64,000 nucleotides of DNA from Pasteuria penetrans (lineage in GTDB: Bacteria > Bacillota > Bacilli > Thermoactinomycetales > Thermoactinomycetaceae), in contig NZ_UZAC03000001.1 in NCBI RefSeq assembly GCF_900538055.1, forward strand, positions 1,240,001 through 1,304,000, read 5' to 3'. Position numbers and translations under genes: made by a program. How positions within the stretch are numbered: the first letter of the stretch is position 1; each line of letters begins with the position of its first letter. The notes under the pieces are model-generated. The model did no database searches, was not told the DNA's origin, and saw only the letters and a program-made list of their open reading frames with translations. This document shows positions 18,566-28,127 of the stretch, piece by piece.

Positions 18566-19575
18566 TTACTTAAATATTAATACAAGAATAAACAGAAAGG
18601 AAATTATGATAATGGAAATTGTGATAAATGTCCTGACCATAATTTTCTTTATTTTAAACTTAGGATGTCTTATGGACTCCAACATTCCACCAAAATCATC
18701 GTAGTAGATCAGCCCCCCGAGGAACATAGATGGATCCCCTTTATTGTTTTTATGATAACGACTCTTTATACCATATTCTGTAAAAATAGCCCGCTTGCCC
18801 AAGAGCAAGTGAAACCAAACGGGGAAGATTAGTTGTATATAAATCAGACAAAGAAAGGAGTATAAGGTGGGACTGAAGTCTTCATTACTAATATCGAAAT
18901 ATTCAAACAATATTTGATATAAATGCAAGGGCAAAGGGTAACAGAGGAACAGAAATAGACTTATATTTACAAAACGTGGATCTGTTTTATTCTGGCTTTC
19001 TTTTCCGCACCAACGGTTTTCGCAATGGATTTGCCATTTGAGAATGGTAACCCACCCCGCAACCCCCAACGTCAACACTAAGGAAGATTCCCATATCCAC
19101 AAAAATACGGCCATTGTCAGCAAAAACCAACCCAGTCCTAACCAACGTAAGACATACCAACTCCATTTGGGTACACCCTTTTGTTGGACCATTCGGGAGC
19201 ACTGCTGTCGATAGTGATGCAACCAAAAAACACGATCCGTTACATAGAGAAAGTAATCATGGAATGTGTCGAATATAGCCAAGACTCTAAAAACAGTCAC
19301 AAATAGGAAAAAAAAAGACTAAGTTCCACAACATGCCAAGGATTCCCATCAGGTAGAAACAGACGGATGGATACTAGGTCCGTACCGTAGAGGTAGGAGT
19401 GAAACAGCATCATGGTTTGGAACGAAAAAGCTAGTATAAAAAATCTTATCAGGGTACCTACGGCTACGTTTTTCCTTTGTGGTGGAAACCAAAGTATGGG
19501 GGAGTCCCTCATTACCCGATCATCCTCCTTCTTCAGAGGGTATGGTGAAAATTGTACCCTATGGTTACCGGCCAT
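18566..19575 (-). CDS. Multi-pass membrane protein, frameshifted at an A9 run
   Basis: Two overlapping open frames (19575-19297 and 19300-18566) read as one protein of about 337 residues if the 9-base homopolymer at 19308-19316 has lost or gained a base. Joined there, the sequence becomes a seamless hydrophobic segment (HVVELSLFF...VTVFRVLAIFDTF). Six or so membrane segments follow, for example WYVLRWLGLGWFLLTMAVFLW, and a hydrophobic C-terminus. I do not recognise the family. The break may be a real mutation, a phase-variable tract, or a sequencing error. As read, the second frame has only a GTG start with a 4-base GTGA overlap. Confidence 0.6.
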
Positions 19576-20089
19576 GCAAATAATTATGTATTTTCATTTT
19601 TCTTATTCTGCGGTATAGGGTGTGTGTCAAGAAGTCGTTCAAGAGATGAAGGTTGCTCGGCCCTTCGTAACCGGCTGATAGGTAGCAGGTTACAAACCGC
19701 GTCTCTTGGCCAAACTTCGGACTCGGAATATCCTTGGGCAGTTTTTTCCTAATTAAGGTGCTACCGCGAAAAAAGATATAAAACTTATTAGAATATTTTT
19801 TTATGTTAAATGATATGTTATAGAAATGTTTATATTGTTAATGAGTATAGAAATAGTCTGTTTGAGTATTTCCGGCGTAAGTGCTTGGGGGTGGAAAAAT
19901 ACCCCTTTCTGGGGGATTGCACCTGAAAATTTTGTACGATCGGTTATTTTTTTTTGAACCACCGAAATCACCGTGGGATCATAAGAACCGGTTCCTATCT
20001 CGCCCCTTTTGCGCACACCAAAGAAACCCGACATAAAGTCGAATTTTATTTTTTATTTAAATAGTATTATATATTAAACTCTATGTAGT
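19576..20089. other. Spacer with an end-fragment of repeat R2
   Basis: The motif 'cttggccaaacttcggactc' and following 'ggaatatccttgggcagttttttcctaatt' at about 19705-19753 match the end of repeat R2. A 77-codon minus-strand frame at 19801-20034 has no recognisable features and I do not call it a gene. Confidence 0.4.
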
Positions 20090-20400
20090 TATGGTTGATC
20101 TTATCCTTCTCTTCCTGATCTCCTTTTGAAGATAACGAACGGCCTGGGATAAATTATAAGCAGATCCTTTTGCCATCATGGCCCGTGCCACCCTCATCTT
20201 ACCACGCACCTTCTATTTTGGCGGCCTGAAACGATTCTTCATAGAAGAACAAACCCCCTCCACAGCTGCGCGACGATTCCCCTTCTCTTTGTACCCCGGT
20301 TGCTCCATTTTGTCTCGTTGTTCCGCCGTTGAGTAGGACTGATCCGTGGTGCGCAGGACCCTTCCCCCCCCCTCTTCAGAGGTTTGGCGGCACATTGCTC
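20090..20400 (-). pseudogene. IS1182-like transposase C-terminal fragment (second type)
   Basis: Minus-strand pieces read TDQSYSTAEQRDKMEQPG, NRRAAVEGVCSSMKNRF and then, after a frameshift near 20220, KVRGKMRVARAMMAKGSAYN. This matches the C-terminal catalytic Glu region of the transposase at 1062-2738 but is too different to be the same element. It is joined upstream to repeat R2 rather than to a transposase body. Confidence 0.7.
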
Positions 20401-20410
20401 GGCAAATTGA

Positions 20411-20660
20411 CTCTTGGCCAAACTTCGGACCTGAAATATCCTTGGGTGGTTTTTTCCTAATCCTGGATTGTAAGGATGAGTTGGTGGTGGGGGTCCCAGG
20501 TTTCCCGAATCCTCACAGGAATACCTGATTCCCGGGAATGAACGGTTGGCAATGGACTCTAGGATATAACTCATTTTATATCTAATTTTGTAGTTCCTAA
20601 TTTCTCTATTTTCATGATTTTCACTTCGTCCGAAAAAGGGGACCTCGGGAAATTTAGTTC
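20411..20660 (-). repeat. Repeat R2, inverted half-copy
   Basis: The reverse complement matches 14683-14930, ending in the same 20-base end motif at 20411. It is cut at 20660 exactly where the IS1182 copy begins, so the IS probably inserted into an R2 element. Confidence 0.6.
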
Positions 20661-22277
20661 TGGTGCTGGTGCTGGAATTAAAAGTCAGTTGATTTGGTTT
20701 TTTCCGATATTAATTATATTTCAAAATGATATATATGATTGCTATTAGTTAATGAATTACTTCTGTATAATATGTATGGATAATTTGTAATGTAAATAAA
20801 AAATTGAATAGTATGAATGTTTTGGACTGGATATGTGTGAAACGTAACGATTATGGTTGGATTTCTACTATAACCATGGAAACTCGGTTTTGAACCCATG
20901 AGCGCGGAAATGAATGCCCTATTCCGCACACTTGGCACGCAAATAGACCGGCCTATAGTTCCGATTATTTTATGAATTTTTTAAATTATTAGATATGCTC
21001 ATCACGATATGACTTCTCTCCTTCTTATTCTTATAAATTTACTATATATTCGGAGACTTGAGATGTGTTATACGCTACAACACTTTGCGAACATTGTCAA
21101 CCTAGCTCTTCGTTCACCACGCACCTTAAGTCGGCGAGCTCCGTAAGCATTTTTTAGTGCGGAGCAAAACGCCCTCAATGGCCGCACGACTGTTCCCTGC
21201 TTCCCTATTTTTGTCTCCTCCAATTGATCTCTTTGCTCCGCCGCCGAGTACGTTCGGTCGGTTAATCTTATGGTTCTTCCCCTGTTTTGTTGAGTTTGCC
21301 AATGCACTGATCCGCAAAGGGGCACTTCTTGCAATCCTCCCCGTTGAAATAAGCCACACTGGTCCCGCTCCTGGTTTTCTCCCTGGTTTGTACTGGCTGT
21401 TCTCGGGTTCTTGTTTGCCACGCACCGTGTAATTTCCTTTGTTCTTTTGTCTCGCACAAACGTGCTTGCCCTCAATTTATCGGGGGTTCTCCCTTCGGCC
21501 CGTCATATTGGTGAAGCATAGCGAAATACCCTTTGATTGGGCAAGTTCGCTTATCTCATGGCTGTAGTACCCCCCATCGGCACACAACCGCATTCCATCA
21601 TGGGGAACCCATGTTTCTATGTACTCCTTCGCAAAGGCCGTATCTGGATGAAGGGAAACCTTTCATATCAAAGAAGGAAATTAGGCTTACTCCCTTCTCT
21701 CCATCACGATCCTCTACGATTTGTCCGGAATATCCCCAACATTCCTGTTTGTTCTTCTTCCTGTACTGAGCATCAGGATCATAAGGGCTTTGTAGACTAC
21801 CAGAACGCACCTTGGAGAGCATCCTGAGATTTCCTTGTTCACCTCCTCAGTTTGTTCCCAGATCACCCTTTCCAGCAATGCATACTCCTTGGTTGATCTG
21901 ATGTTGTCATAGTGGGAGACCTGTTCCCTTACAGCCAAGCAAACCCCAATTAGCTCTGGCAGTCCTATGATCCCTTGCTGGTTGCTCCTTTTTTGGGGGA
22001 AGGGGAGGCTGATAGCCCAATGATTGCCGACTATCGATGTCTGTTAGTTTGGCACCCCTTCTCCAGAAAAACCCCCCACTCCGCCGGGGAGGGGAATCAG
22101 GAGTTCAGCCGAGATACAAACCACATTTTTGCCACCAGATAGATCACGTCATTACGGGTCAATTTCCTTATGTTGCTGTTGATTAGCGTGCTATCCATTC
22201 TACGGCAGGTGGATGTCATACCTACTATTGACTTTTGGAAGGTGGTGAAGTGCTGAAAGGAGTCCCGTGTAACATTG
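20661..22277 (-). pseudogene. IS1182-like element, 5'-truncated and frameshifted copy
   Basis: The minus strand reproduces about 1465-3083 of the intact element, from codon ~135 of the transposase to the right terminal repeat (20661-20672). Several single-base losses break the frame, for example in the regions near 21060, 21160, 21290 and 21640. The left end and the first quarter of the gene are missing. Sequence identity to the intact copy is very high, so this is a recent duplicate that decayed or was truncated soon after. Confidence 0.85.
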
Positions 22278-22299
22278 CATTTTGAGGGTGGCTAACGAA

Positions 22300-22560
22300 A
22301 GGGATATACATTTTTATTTAAATAAAGTTTATATAGTATTTTATTATATCATTCTATTTTTATTCATATTGATTGTTTCTTTATATATGCAATATGAATT
22401 TATATGTCAAGAATGTTGCTCTCTCCGGCCCCACAGTTGGCGTAAACGAATTGGGGGCCTTTTTCCCATGAAACTAAATAGTACTAATTTTCAGTTATGG
22501 AAAATGCAAAAAATCCCTCTTGAGGTATCTCCCCGAGCGGATCGCTGTGTCCATTATTGT
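22300..22560. repeat. Dispersed repeat R5, copy 1
   Basis: About 260 bases align with 50055-50315: the same AT-rich start, 'caatatgaattta', the 'cccca.gg.tggcg' block and 'aaaatccctcttg.g.t.tccccc' at the end. No stable coding frame is shared. Confidence 0.55.
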
Positions 22561-22667
22561 AAAATATATGTAATATAATAAATTTTTACTTATTACCCTA
22601 TACATACGATTACTCTTTTGTTATAATTTGAAAAAATATATCTATGAAAATAAGGGAGTAGATATAG

Positions 22668-23765
22668 ATGTCCTATCCCATAGACGATATAAGTAATTTT
22701 CCAGATCTTCATGGGAAATTAGAAAGAAAAAAGAGAAGAGAACAGGTGAGGAAAAAGAAACCCAATCTTTCAGAACAGCCTTGGGAAGATCATGAGGGCA
22801 TAGGGGCAGAAGAAAAAAGCCGACTGCTTATGCTGCAGACATTAGCTACCACGGTCTACGGTTTCCCGAATGAGGAGAAGTCAAGCCGTACCCGTGTGAT
22901 CGATCACCATGTGTCGATATTGTGCTGTTTCGTTATGGCTATTTGGAATTTACAAAGTGAAAGGGAATTAATAAATATTATAAATGGAAATAAAATGATA
23001 AGAGATATTATAGGGATTACGAAAGGGTTTAGTCGATCATTATATGATAAAAACATTAAAAAATGTATTGCAAAAAACGGAGAAACAATAATTTTTAACC
23101 TATTAGAACTTCTTAGTGAAGAAGATCAGAAGGTTATATTGTCGGAAATAAAGGAAAAATATCTTTTCTTGGATCAAGTGATTGTGTCGACAAGCAGACG
23201 GGCGAAAGATACGGCCACCCTTCGGAACTATAAGGGCTTTCACAGGGGAATAGGAGTAACCGGGGTGGCAACCATGGACGGCAGAATACCGTTGGTATTG
23301 GCCATGGGCCCCGCAAATTTAGGCGAGGTTGAAGCGTCCTGTTTACTGATCCCCGAGATATCAACCTTAGGATGTAGGGGCCTAGTAGCAGACAGTGCTT
23401 ACGACGTACATGATCTGTTCGAATTATGTAAACAACACGGTTTGAAATTACTGGCTGGATATAATAAGAGAAGAGCCAAAACACAGAACTCCATCACCAG
23501 TCCACTGCGAAAGGAGAATTTTTATCGACTACAAACAAAGGGATGTAAGGAGTTAATGAAAAAACGTTCATCAGGAGAGCATTGTTTCACAATACTAAAG
23601 CATACAATGGGGCTAGATAAACATAGACAAACGTCATATAATAAGGCATTCATGCTAATTGTCTCATATATGATGACTATATGTTTTGATAGTATGATTC
23701 AGAAAAAGAATAACATAAACATAAGAAAGTCCCCGGGTAGACGTTTTTACCAGCAGATTTCCTGA
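22668..23765 (+). CDS. IS4/IS5-like DDE transposase
   Basis: 365 residues. DDE candidates in order are FLDQVIVSTSRRAKDTAT (Asp, followed by a Ser/Thr as in IS4/IS5 families), LVADSAYDVHDLFELCKQHG (second Asp in the D-Y context) and KRSSGEHCFTILKHTMGLDKHR (catalytic Glu with K/R spacing). The N-terminal 60 residues are Lys/Glu-rich and may bind DNA. The ATG lies behind aagggag with 9 bases of spacing. The frame is intact; I could not define terminal repeats. Placement between IS4 and IS5 is uncertain. Confidence 0.75.
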   Translation: MSYPIDDISNFPDLHGKLERKKRREQVRKKKPNLSEQPWEDHEGIGAEEKSRLLMLQTLATTVYGFPNEEKSSRTRVIDHHVSILCCFVMAIWNLQSERELINIINGNKMIRDIIGITKGFSRSLYDKNIKKCIAKNGETIIFNLLELLSEEDQKVILSEIKEKYLFLDQVIVSTSRRAKDTATLRNYKGFHRGIGVTGVATMDGRIPLVLAMGPANLGEVEASCLLIPEISTLGCRGLVADSAYDVHDLFELCKQHGLKLLAGYNKRRAKTQNSITSPLRKENFYRLQTKGCKELMKKRSSGEHCFTILKHTMGLDKHRQTSYNKAFMLIVSYMMTICFDSMIQKKNNINIRKSPGRRFYQQIS

Positions 23766-24127
23766 AGGGGGCACCGATCTAATAATTTAAAATTTTCAAA
23801 AAACTATCAGAACATCCCGGTACGCACTATGATGGTAATATTTTACATAATAAGGAAGAAAAACCCTGGGATGAACTGGATAATTGGGACCGTGCAGTTT
23901 CTTGTGGGGAATGCCCTATCTATGAATCTAGTCTCACCTTTTCGTAAAGCAATTGAGTGACATAATAACATTTTGTTATGACACTGTTCCTGTTTTGGTA
24001 TCCCAGGAGTATTTATCTTATTTCATATGAATTTTTATAAAATTTTTACTAGGTCCTTGCGCGGAAGACGAACATTGTGTTGTAGTAAGATCCATCCTGT
24101 TTATGGTACGTACAAAAACAACAAAAA

Positions 24128-24154
24128 ATCCGTAATGTTGACAACATTACGGAT
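24128..24154. promoter_or_regulatory. 27-bp palindrome in the IS256-like leader
   Basis: atccgtaatgttg and its complement are separated by one base. The same palindrome is conserved in the truncated inverted copy at about 27299-27325. It could be an operator for a dimeric protein or a hairpin in the transposase leader. Confidence 0.45.
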
Positions 24155-24340
24155 AAGATGGAACAAGGTTCCATTACCATTACCATGGACAAAGCGATCT
24201 GATCAACAAATAGGGCACGATCGCACGATCTGCAGTGAAAAAGAATGAAGCGTTATTATGTAAAAAGGGGATGACTCATGCCCCCTACCTCTGATAGAAT
24301 ATTGATCATCAACAAACAATAAACTCAGAGGAGGGAAAAC

Positions 24341-26416
24341 ATGAGCATCCACACCCATAATACAACATTATCAGGAAAAATCAATATCCAAAAAGAAGAG
24401 TCATGGATAGCTAGAAATTCGATGAAGATAGGCGACCGATCCATTGACTCCCCGTATTGTGGAAAAACACTGAAAAGTACGTGTCCCTTCTGTCATAGCC
24501 ATAATGTCTTAATAGATGAGAAACTGATTCTAACCGATAGGACCATAATGGCAATAGCAAACGAGAAGCTGGCCCTAGCCAACGAGACAATGGCAATGGC
24601 AAACGAGAAGCTGGCCCTAGCCAACGAGACAATGGCAATGGCAAACGAGAAGCTGGCCCTAGCCAACAAGGCAACGGCAATGGAAGCAGGGAATAAGGAC
24701 ACAAAATGGTCTGCGGTAGCCGGTGAGATTGGGAAATTACATAGTACGAATCCGTCCCCTGCCCCCCAAGAAACGGAACCCAACCCACTGATCGAGGATT
24801 CTCCATCCATAACTTTGCGTGACGGAAAAGATAAAGGTCCGGGGAATGCACGATCCGAAGGGGATGGATATCATCAATTGCACGATCCAAAAACTCGGGA
24901 TCGATTCTTACGTGCTCAACGTTTTTTCGATGATCTCAAGGAGGGAATTACCTCATGGGGTCCCAAGGAGTGGGAGGAATCTAGGCATCTGATTGAGAAA
25001 CTGCTATTATTGTGTTGTCCATCGAACCACAAGGAAAAGACGAAGGATTCCCTTCCCCTGGACGATATTACTAGCCTCATGTTCCATCACGACGGTGGTA
25101 GTATTTTGGTGCGGGCGCTGATTGGATTGTTAAAAAACGCATGGATCCCAGAGATAGACCCTCTAACCGACCCAAAGAATTGGAAACCCGTTGTCGAGGA
25201 CCTATGTAACTTACGCATGCGTGTAGATCGAACCCTCCATTGTCTGAAATATCCCCAGGATGAGGGGAATGGGGTCTATCATCGCGGATATAGCACACTG
25301 TTTGGGGAACTAGATCTAGAGGTTCCTAGGACAAGATGGGAATTTTCACCGTACTCGTTACCACGTTATCAGAGTGCAAAGAATACCCTCAAAGATTTCG
25401 TTTATCGTCTTTATCTTCCGGGCCTCTCCTTGCGAAAAATTAGTAAACTATTGGAGGAAGGATTCAACCTTCGGACGCCCCCGGAAACGCTTTCGCAGTG
25501 GTTGCAACCTTATTACAACGATGCTATACAATATTTCGAAAGGGATCTGAGCACGACAGTATATACAGCCATAGGTATGGATACCCTCTTTGTTCCCATT
25601 CGGGAGGAGGGTCGTTATGTTTCGAAGGCGATCGCAGTCAGCACGGGTATCACGGCGGAGGGGAGGCGGGATATAATAGGGATCACCCCCTCGCCTGATG
25701 AGAATGTGGAATCCTATGATCAGCATATAGGGAAACTAAAGGAACGGGGCCTGAATGTCAACGATATACGTATCGTTACCACAGATGGGCATAGGGCTTT
25801 TCCCTTAGTTGTACGCAAGCATTTTCCTCACCATACGGTTCACCAACGATGTTACGTTCACGCGATTCGTAACATCATGAATGCAGCTCCTAAAAGTATG
25901 AAGAAGGAAATGGCTAAGGACGCTTCTTACGTCTTACGGTCTGGGGATATGAGACAGGCACTAGAACGGTGGTCTGAGTGTGCAGGGAAGTATCGGTTTG
26001 GAAATAAGGCGACGTGCGAAGCATGGGAAAGGCTCAGTCCTAAAAAAATCTCCCTGAGCTTACAAGCGGCATCCATAACCCAAAACCCCATACTTCTGCC
26101 CTATATACTGTCCACGAACTACACGGAATCGCTGAATGCTTTGTTTCGTGAGAGAACGAATAGCAAAAAAGGTGGATTCGTTGGTCTTGAGGTAGCGATG
26201 AAGGAATTGATGCTTACCGCTTTCTATTGGGTGGGGAAACAAAAAGAAAACCCCAACCCATTGCCTGTCGAGGATCTTCTTTCGATCCCTGCTGACTACG
26301 AGTCCGAAATTTCGAACGGAGAACCTCTCCCCACCACGGCTTATGACTTTCATCCCCTCTTATACACGGAACAAGGGCAGGGTTGTATGGACGATGTCCA
26401 TACCCTTGATTTCTAG
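24341..26416 (+). CDS. IS256 (mutator) family transposase with zinc-like and repeat N-terminus
   Basis: 691 residues, well above the usual 400 or so. The C-terminal 400 residues are a mutator transposase: TAIGMDTLFVPIREEGRYVSK (first Asp), DIRIVTTDGHRAFPLV (second Asp), HQRCYVHAIRNI (the family's C/H motif) and NYTESLNALFRERTNSKKG (catalytic Glu and following basic patch). The N-terminal 115 residues are extra: a CGKTLKSTCPFCHSHNV zinc-knuckle-like motif and three 14-residue repeats of the type ANEKLALANETMAM, probably a coiled coil. The start is the ATG after agaggaggg. The frame is intact and the element carries target duplications, so it may be recently active. Confidence 0.9.
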   Translation: MSIHTHNTTLSGKINIQKEESWIARNSMKIGDRSIDSPYCGKTLKSTCPFCHSHNVLIDEKLILTDRTIMAIANEKLALANETMAMANEKLALANETMAMANEKLALANKATAMEAGNKDTKWSAVAGEIGKLHSTNPSPAPQETEPNPLIEDSPSITLRDGKDKGPGNARSEGDGYHQLHDPKTRDRFLRAQRFFDDLKEGITSWGPKEWEESRHLIEKLLLLCCPSNHKEKTKDSLPLDDITSLMFHHDGGSILVRALIGLLKNAWIPEIDPLTDPKNWKPVVEDLCNLRMRVDRTLHCLKYPQDEGNGVYHRGYSTLFGELDLEVPRTRWEFSPYSLPRYQSAKNTLKDFVYRLYLPGLSLRKISKLLEEGFNLRTPPETLSQWLQPYYNDAIQYFERDLSTTVYTAIGMDTLFVPIREEGRYVSKAIAVSTGITAEGRRDIIGITPSPDENVESYDQHIGKLKERGLNVNDIRIVTTDGHRAFPLVVRKHFPHHTVHQRCYVHAIRNIMNAAPKSMKKEMAKDASYVLRSGDMRQALERWSECAGKYRFGNKATCEAWERLSPKKISLSLQAASITQNPILLPYILSTNYTESLNALFRERTNSKKGGFVGLEVAMKELMLTAFYWVGKQKENPNPLPVEDLLSIPADYESEISNGEPLPTTAYDFHPLLYTEQGQGCMDDVHTLDF
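24549..24680 (+). repeat. Three 42-bp tandem repeats in the transposase N-terminus
   Basis: The unit beginning 'gcaaacgagaagctggccct' recurs three times almost identically, coding the ANEKLALANETMAM repeats. Such exact repeats suggest recent copy-number change. Confidence 0.85.
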
Positions 26417-27048
26417 CTAGCACCTTTCGGGGAAAATCCGTCTAAGGCGCCACGACGGTTTTTCCCCGGGAAACTCCCTCCATCCGACGAGTTCTTCCAC
26501 GGAACGGAGGTACCATATTCCTTCTCAAGAATCCCACCGCCTAGTTCTGGGGGTAACCTATGTGGTACAATCCTTCCAGCATCAGACTGGGTATCCGCCG
26601 CCCATCTCAATATCCATTATACCCCTAAATCTCGCAACGGTCTGTCCAGCCCGTCATTTTCTGAATTTACAATAAATTCGTGATTAAAGGAAACACCTTA
26701 TAAATATAAGATAAATACCCCTGGGATACCAAAACAGGAACAGTGTCATAACAAAATGTTATTATGTCACTCAATTGCTTTACGAAAAGGTGAGACTAGA
26801 TTCATAGATAGGGCATTCCCCACAAGAAACTGCACGGTCCCGGATAATTCCAATGAGCAGCAATTTCCAATTACATTGACGGTTGTACCAAGAAGGTACC
26901 TTGATTTTAGATTGTTATGTTCATCTTAATAAACTATATGTATATTTTATTTCTATAAATATTATTACACAATATCGATATCAATAAACATTTTTTTTGG
27001 GTAGTAATACTTATAGACGTAAATAGGAGGGGGCTGTTCGCACCCCTC

Positions 27049-27544
27049 TATCCATAACTCTTCTTTTTGGATATTGATTTTTCCTGATAATGTTGTATTA
27101 TGGGTGTGGATGCTCATGTTTTCCCTCCTCTGGGTTTATTGTCTTTGGGTGATCAATATTCTATCAGAGATAGGGGGCATGAGTCATCCCCTTTTTACAT
27201 AATAACGCTTCATTCTTTTTCACTGCAGATCGTGCGATCGTGCCCTATTTGTTGATCAGATCGCTTTGTCCATGGTAATGGAACCTTGTTCCATCTTATC
27301 CGTAATGTTGACAACATTACGGATTTTTTGTTGTTTTTGTACGTACCATAAACAGGATGGATCTTACTACAACACAATGTTCGTCTTCCGCGCAAGGATC
27401 TAGTAAAAATTTATAAAAATTCATATGAAATAAGATAAATCCCCCGTGGATACAAAAACAGGAACTATGTTACTCAATTGCTTTACGAAAAGGTGAGACT
27501 AGATTCATAGATAGGGCATTCCCCACAAGAAATTGCACGGTCCC
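27049..27544 (-). mobile_element. Truncated inverted copy of the IS256-like element
   Basis: The minus strand repeats the left end, leader and first ~20 codons of the transposase of the element at 23886-26841, with its outer end at 27544. It lacks about 60 bases of the terminal repeat and stops abruptly at 27049 in unrelated sequence. Its start lies about 200 bases from the right end of the intact element, so the two left ends face each other across the locus. Confidence 0.8.
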
Positions 27545-27862
27545 ATATAGTACATGCATAGATCCAGGGGGAGTGAAATTTAGGCAGTGCACAGAGTTTC
27601 GGGATCGTCTATTGAGCTGGAATACTGGTGAAGAACAAACAATTTAATAAAAAACATAATATTAGATAATATAGATAATATAGAAATGAAAAAAATACAA
27701 AAAAAAATTTAAAAATATTTATTGATAATATGAAAACAGATATGATATTATAAATAATAATAATATTTTTTATGAATATGAACAGCAAAGCAAAAGGAGT
27801 CAGGGGTATGGAATAATACTGGCCGATCGTCTTGGCATGCCCCAAATTGTTATATTTTCCGT
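27545..27862. other. AT-rich spacer
   Basis: Very AT-rich from about 27640 to 27780. No gene, repeat or RNA recognised. Confidence 0.4.
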
Positions 27863-27873
27863 AATGAAATCCT

Positions 27874-27914
27874 ATTTACTAAATACATGCGATGGAGACC
27901 CTTATTTAGTAAAT
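27874..27914. promoter_or_regulatory. 12-bp inverted repeat upstream of protease gene 1
   Basis: atttactaaata at 27874-27885 and its complement at 27903-27914. The same pair occurs at about 29809-29849 in the second unit. It could be an operator or a hairpin; no clear promoter boxes can be assigned around it. Confidence 0.4.
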
Positions 27915-27989
27915 TAAGTGTGTTCAATTAAGAAATTTCATAATTAAAAATAAATTTATTATTTCATAAGCCTATGGAGGTAAAAACAG

Positions 27990-28127
27990 ATGAGACAAGA
28001 GGGGGTTCTTTACTATGAATTACAAACGACAACACTTTATTATTGCCTTAACCGCAAACCTTTCGTTTTTCATAGCAGCCCTCCCCCCAGTAATGGCACA
28101 GGGAAGCAAAGGAGAGACAGTAAATAA
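27990..28127 (+). CDS. Overlapping leader ORF, 45 residues
   Basis: The strongest ribosome site here (tatggaggt, 27974-27982) lies in front of an ATG at 27990 that is out of frame with the protease. It reads 45 codons and ends inside the protease signal-peptide region. The same ORF with the same length is kept in the second unit (29925-30062). It could be a coupling leader, or a sign that the true protease start is reached by reinitiation. The peptide itself has no recognisable features. Confidence 0.35.
   Translation: MRQEGVLYYELQTTTLYYCLNRKPFVFHSSPPPSNGTGKQRRDSK

Larger units (their letters stand above)
23886..26841 (+). mobile_element. IS256-like element with 135-bp inverted ends and 8-bp target duplication
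   Basis: Left end gggaccgtgcag at 23886 and right end its complement at 26841. The inverted repeats run nearly perfectly for about 135 bases (23886-24020 and 26707-26841). The direct repeat ggataatt flanks both sides (23878-23885 and 26842-26849), the 8-bp duplication expected of IS256-family transposition. It encodes one mutator-type transposase, 24341-26416. Length is 2,956 bp, large for the family because of the long ends, the 320-base leader and the N-terminal extension of the transposase. Confidence 0.88.

Noticed and set aside
19801-20034. 77-codon minus-strand ORF with a polar start
   Set aside because: No family resemblance, no good ribosome site, lies among mobile-element fragments.
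24027-24248. 73-codon frame in the IS256 leader, also open in the inverted copy
   Set aside because: The copies are nearly identical DNA, so shared openness is not evidence; no ribosome site.
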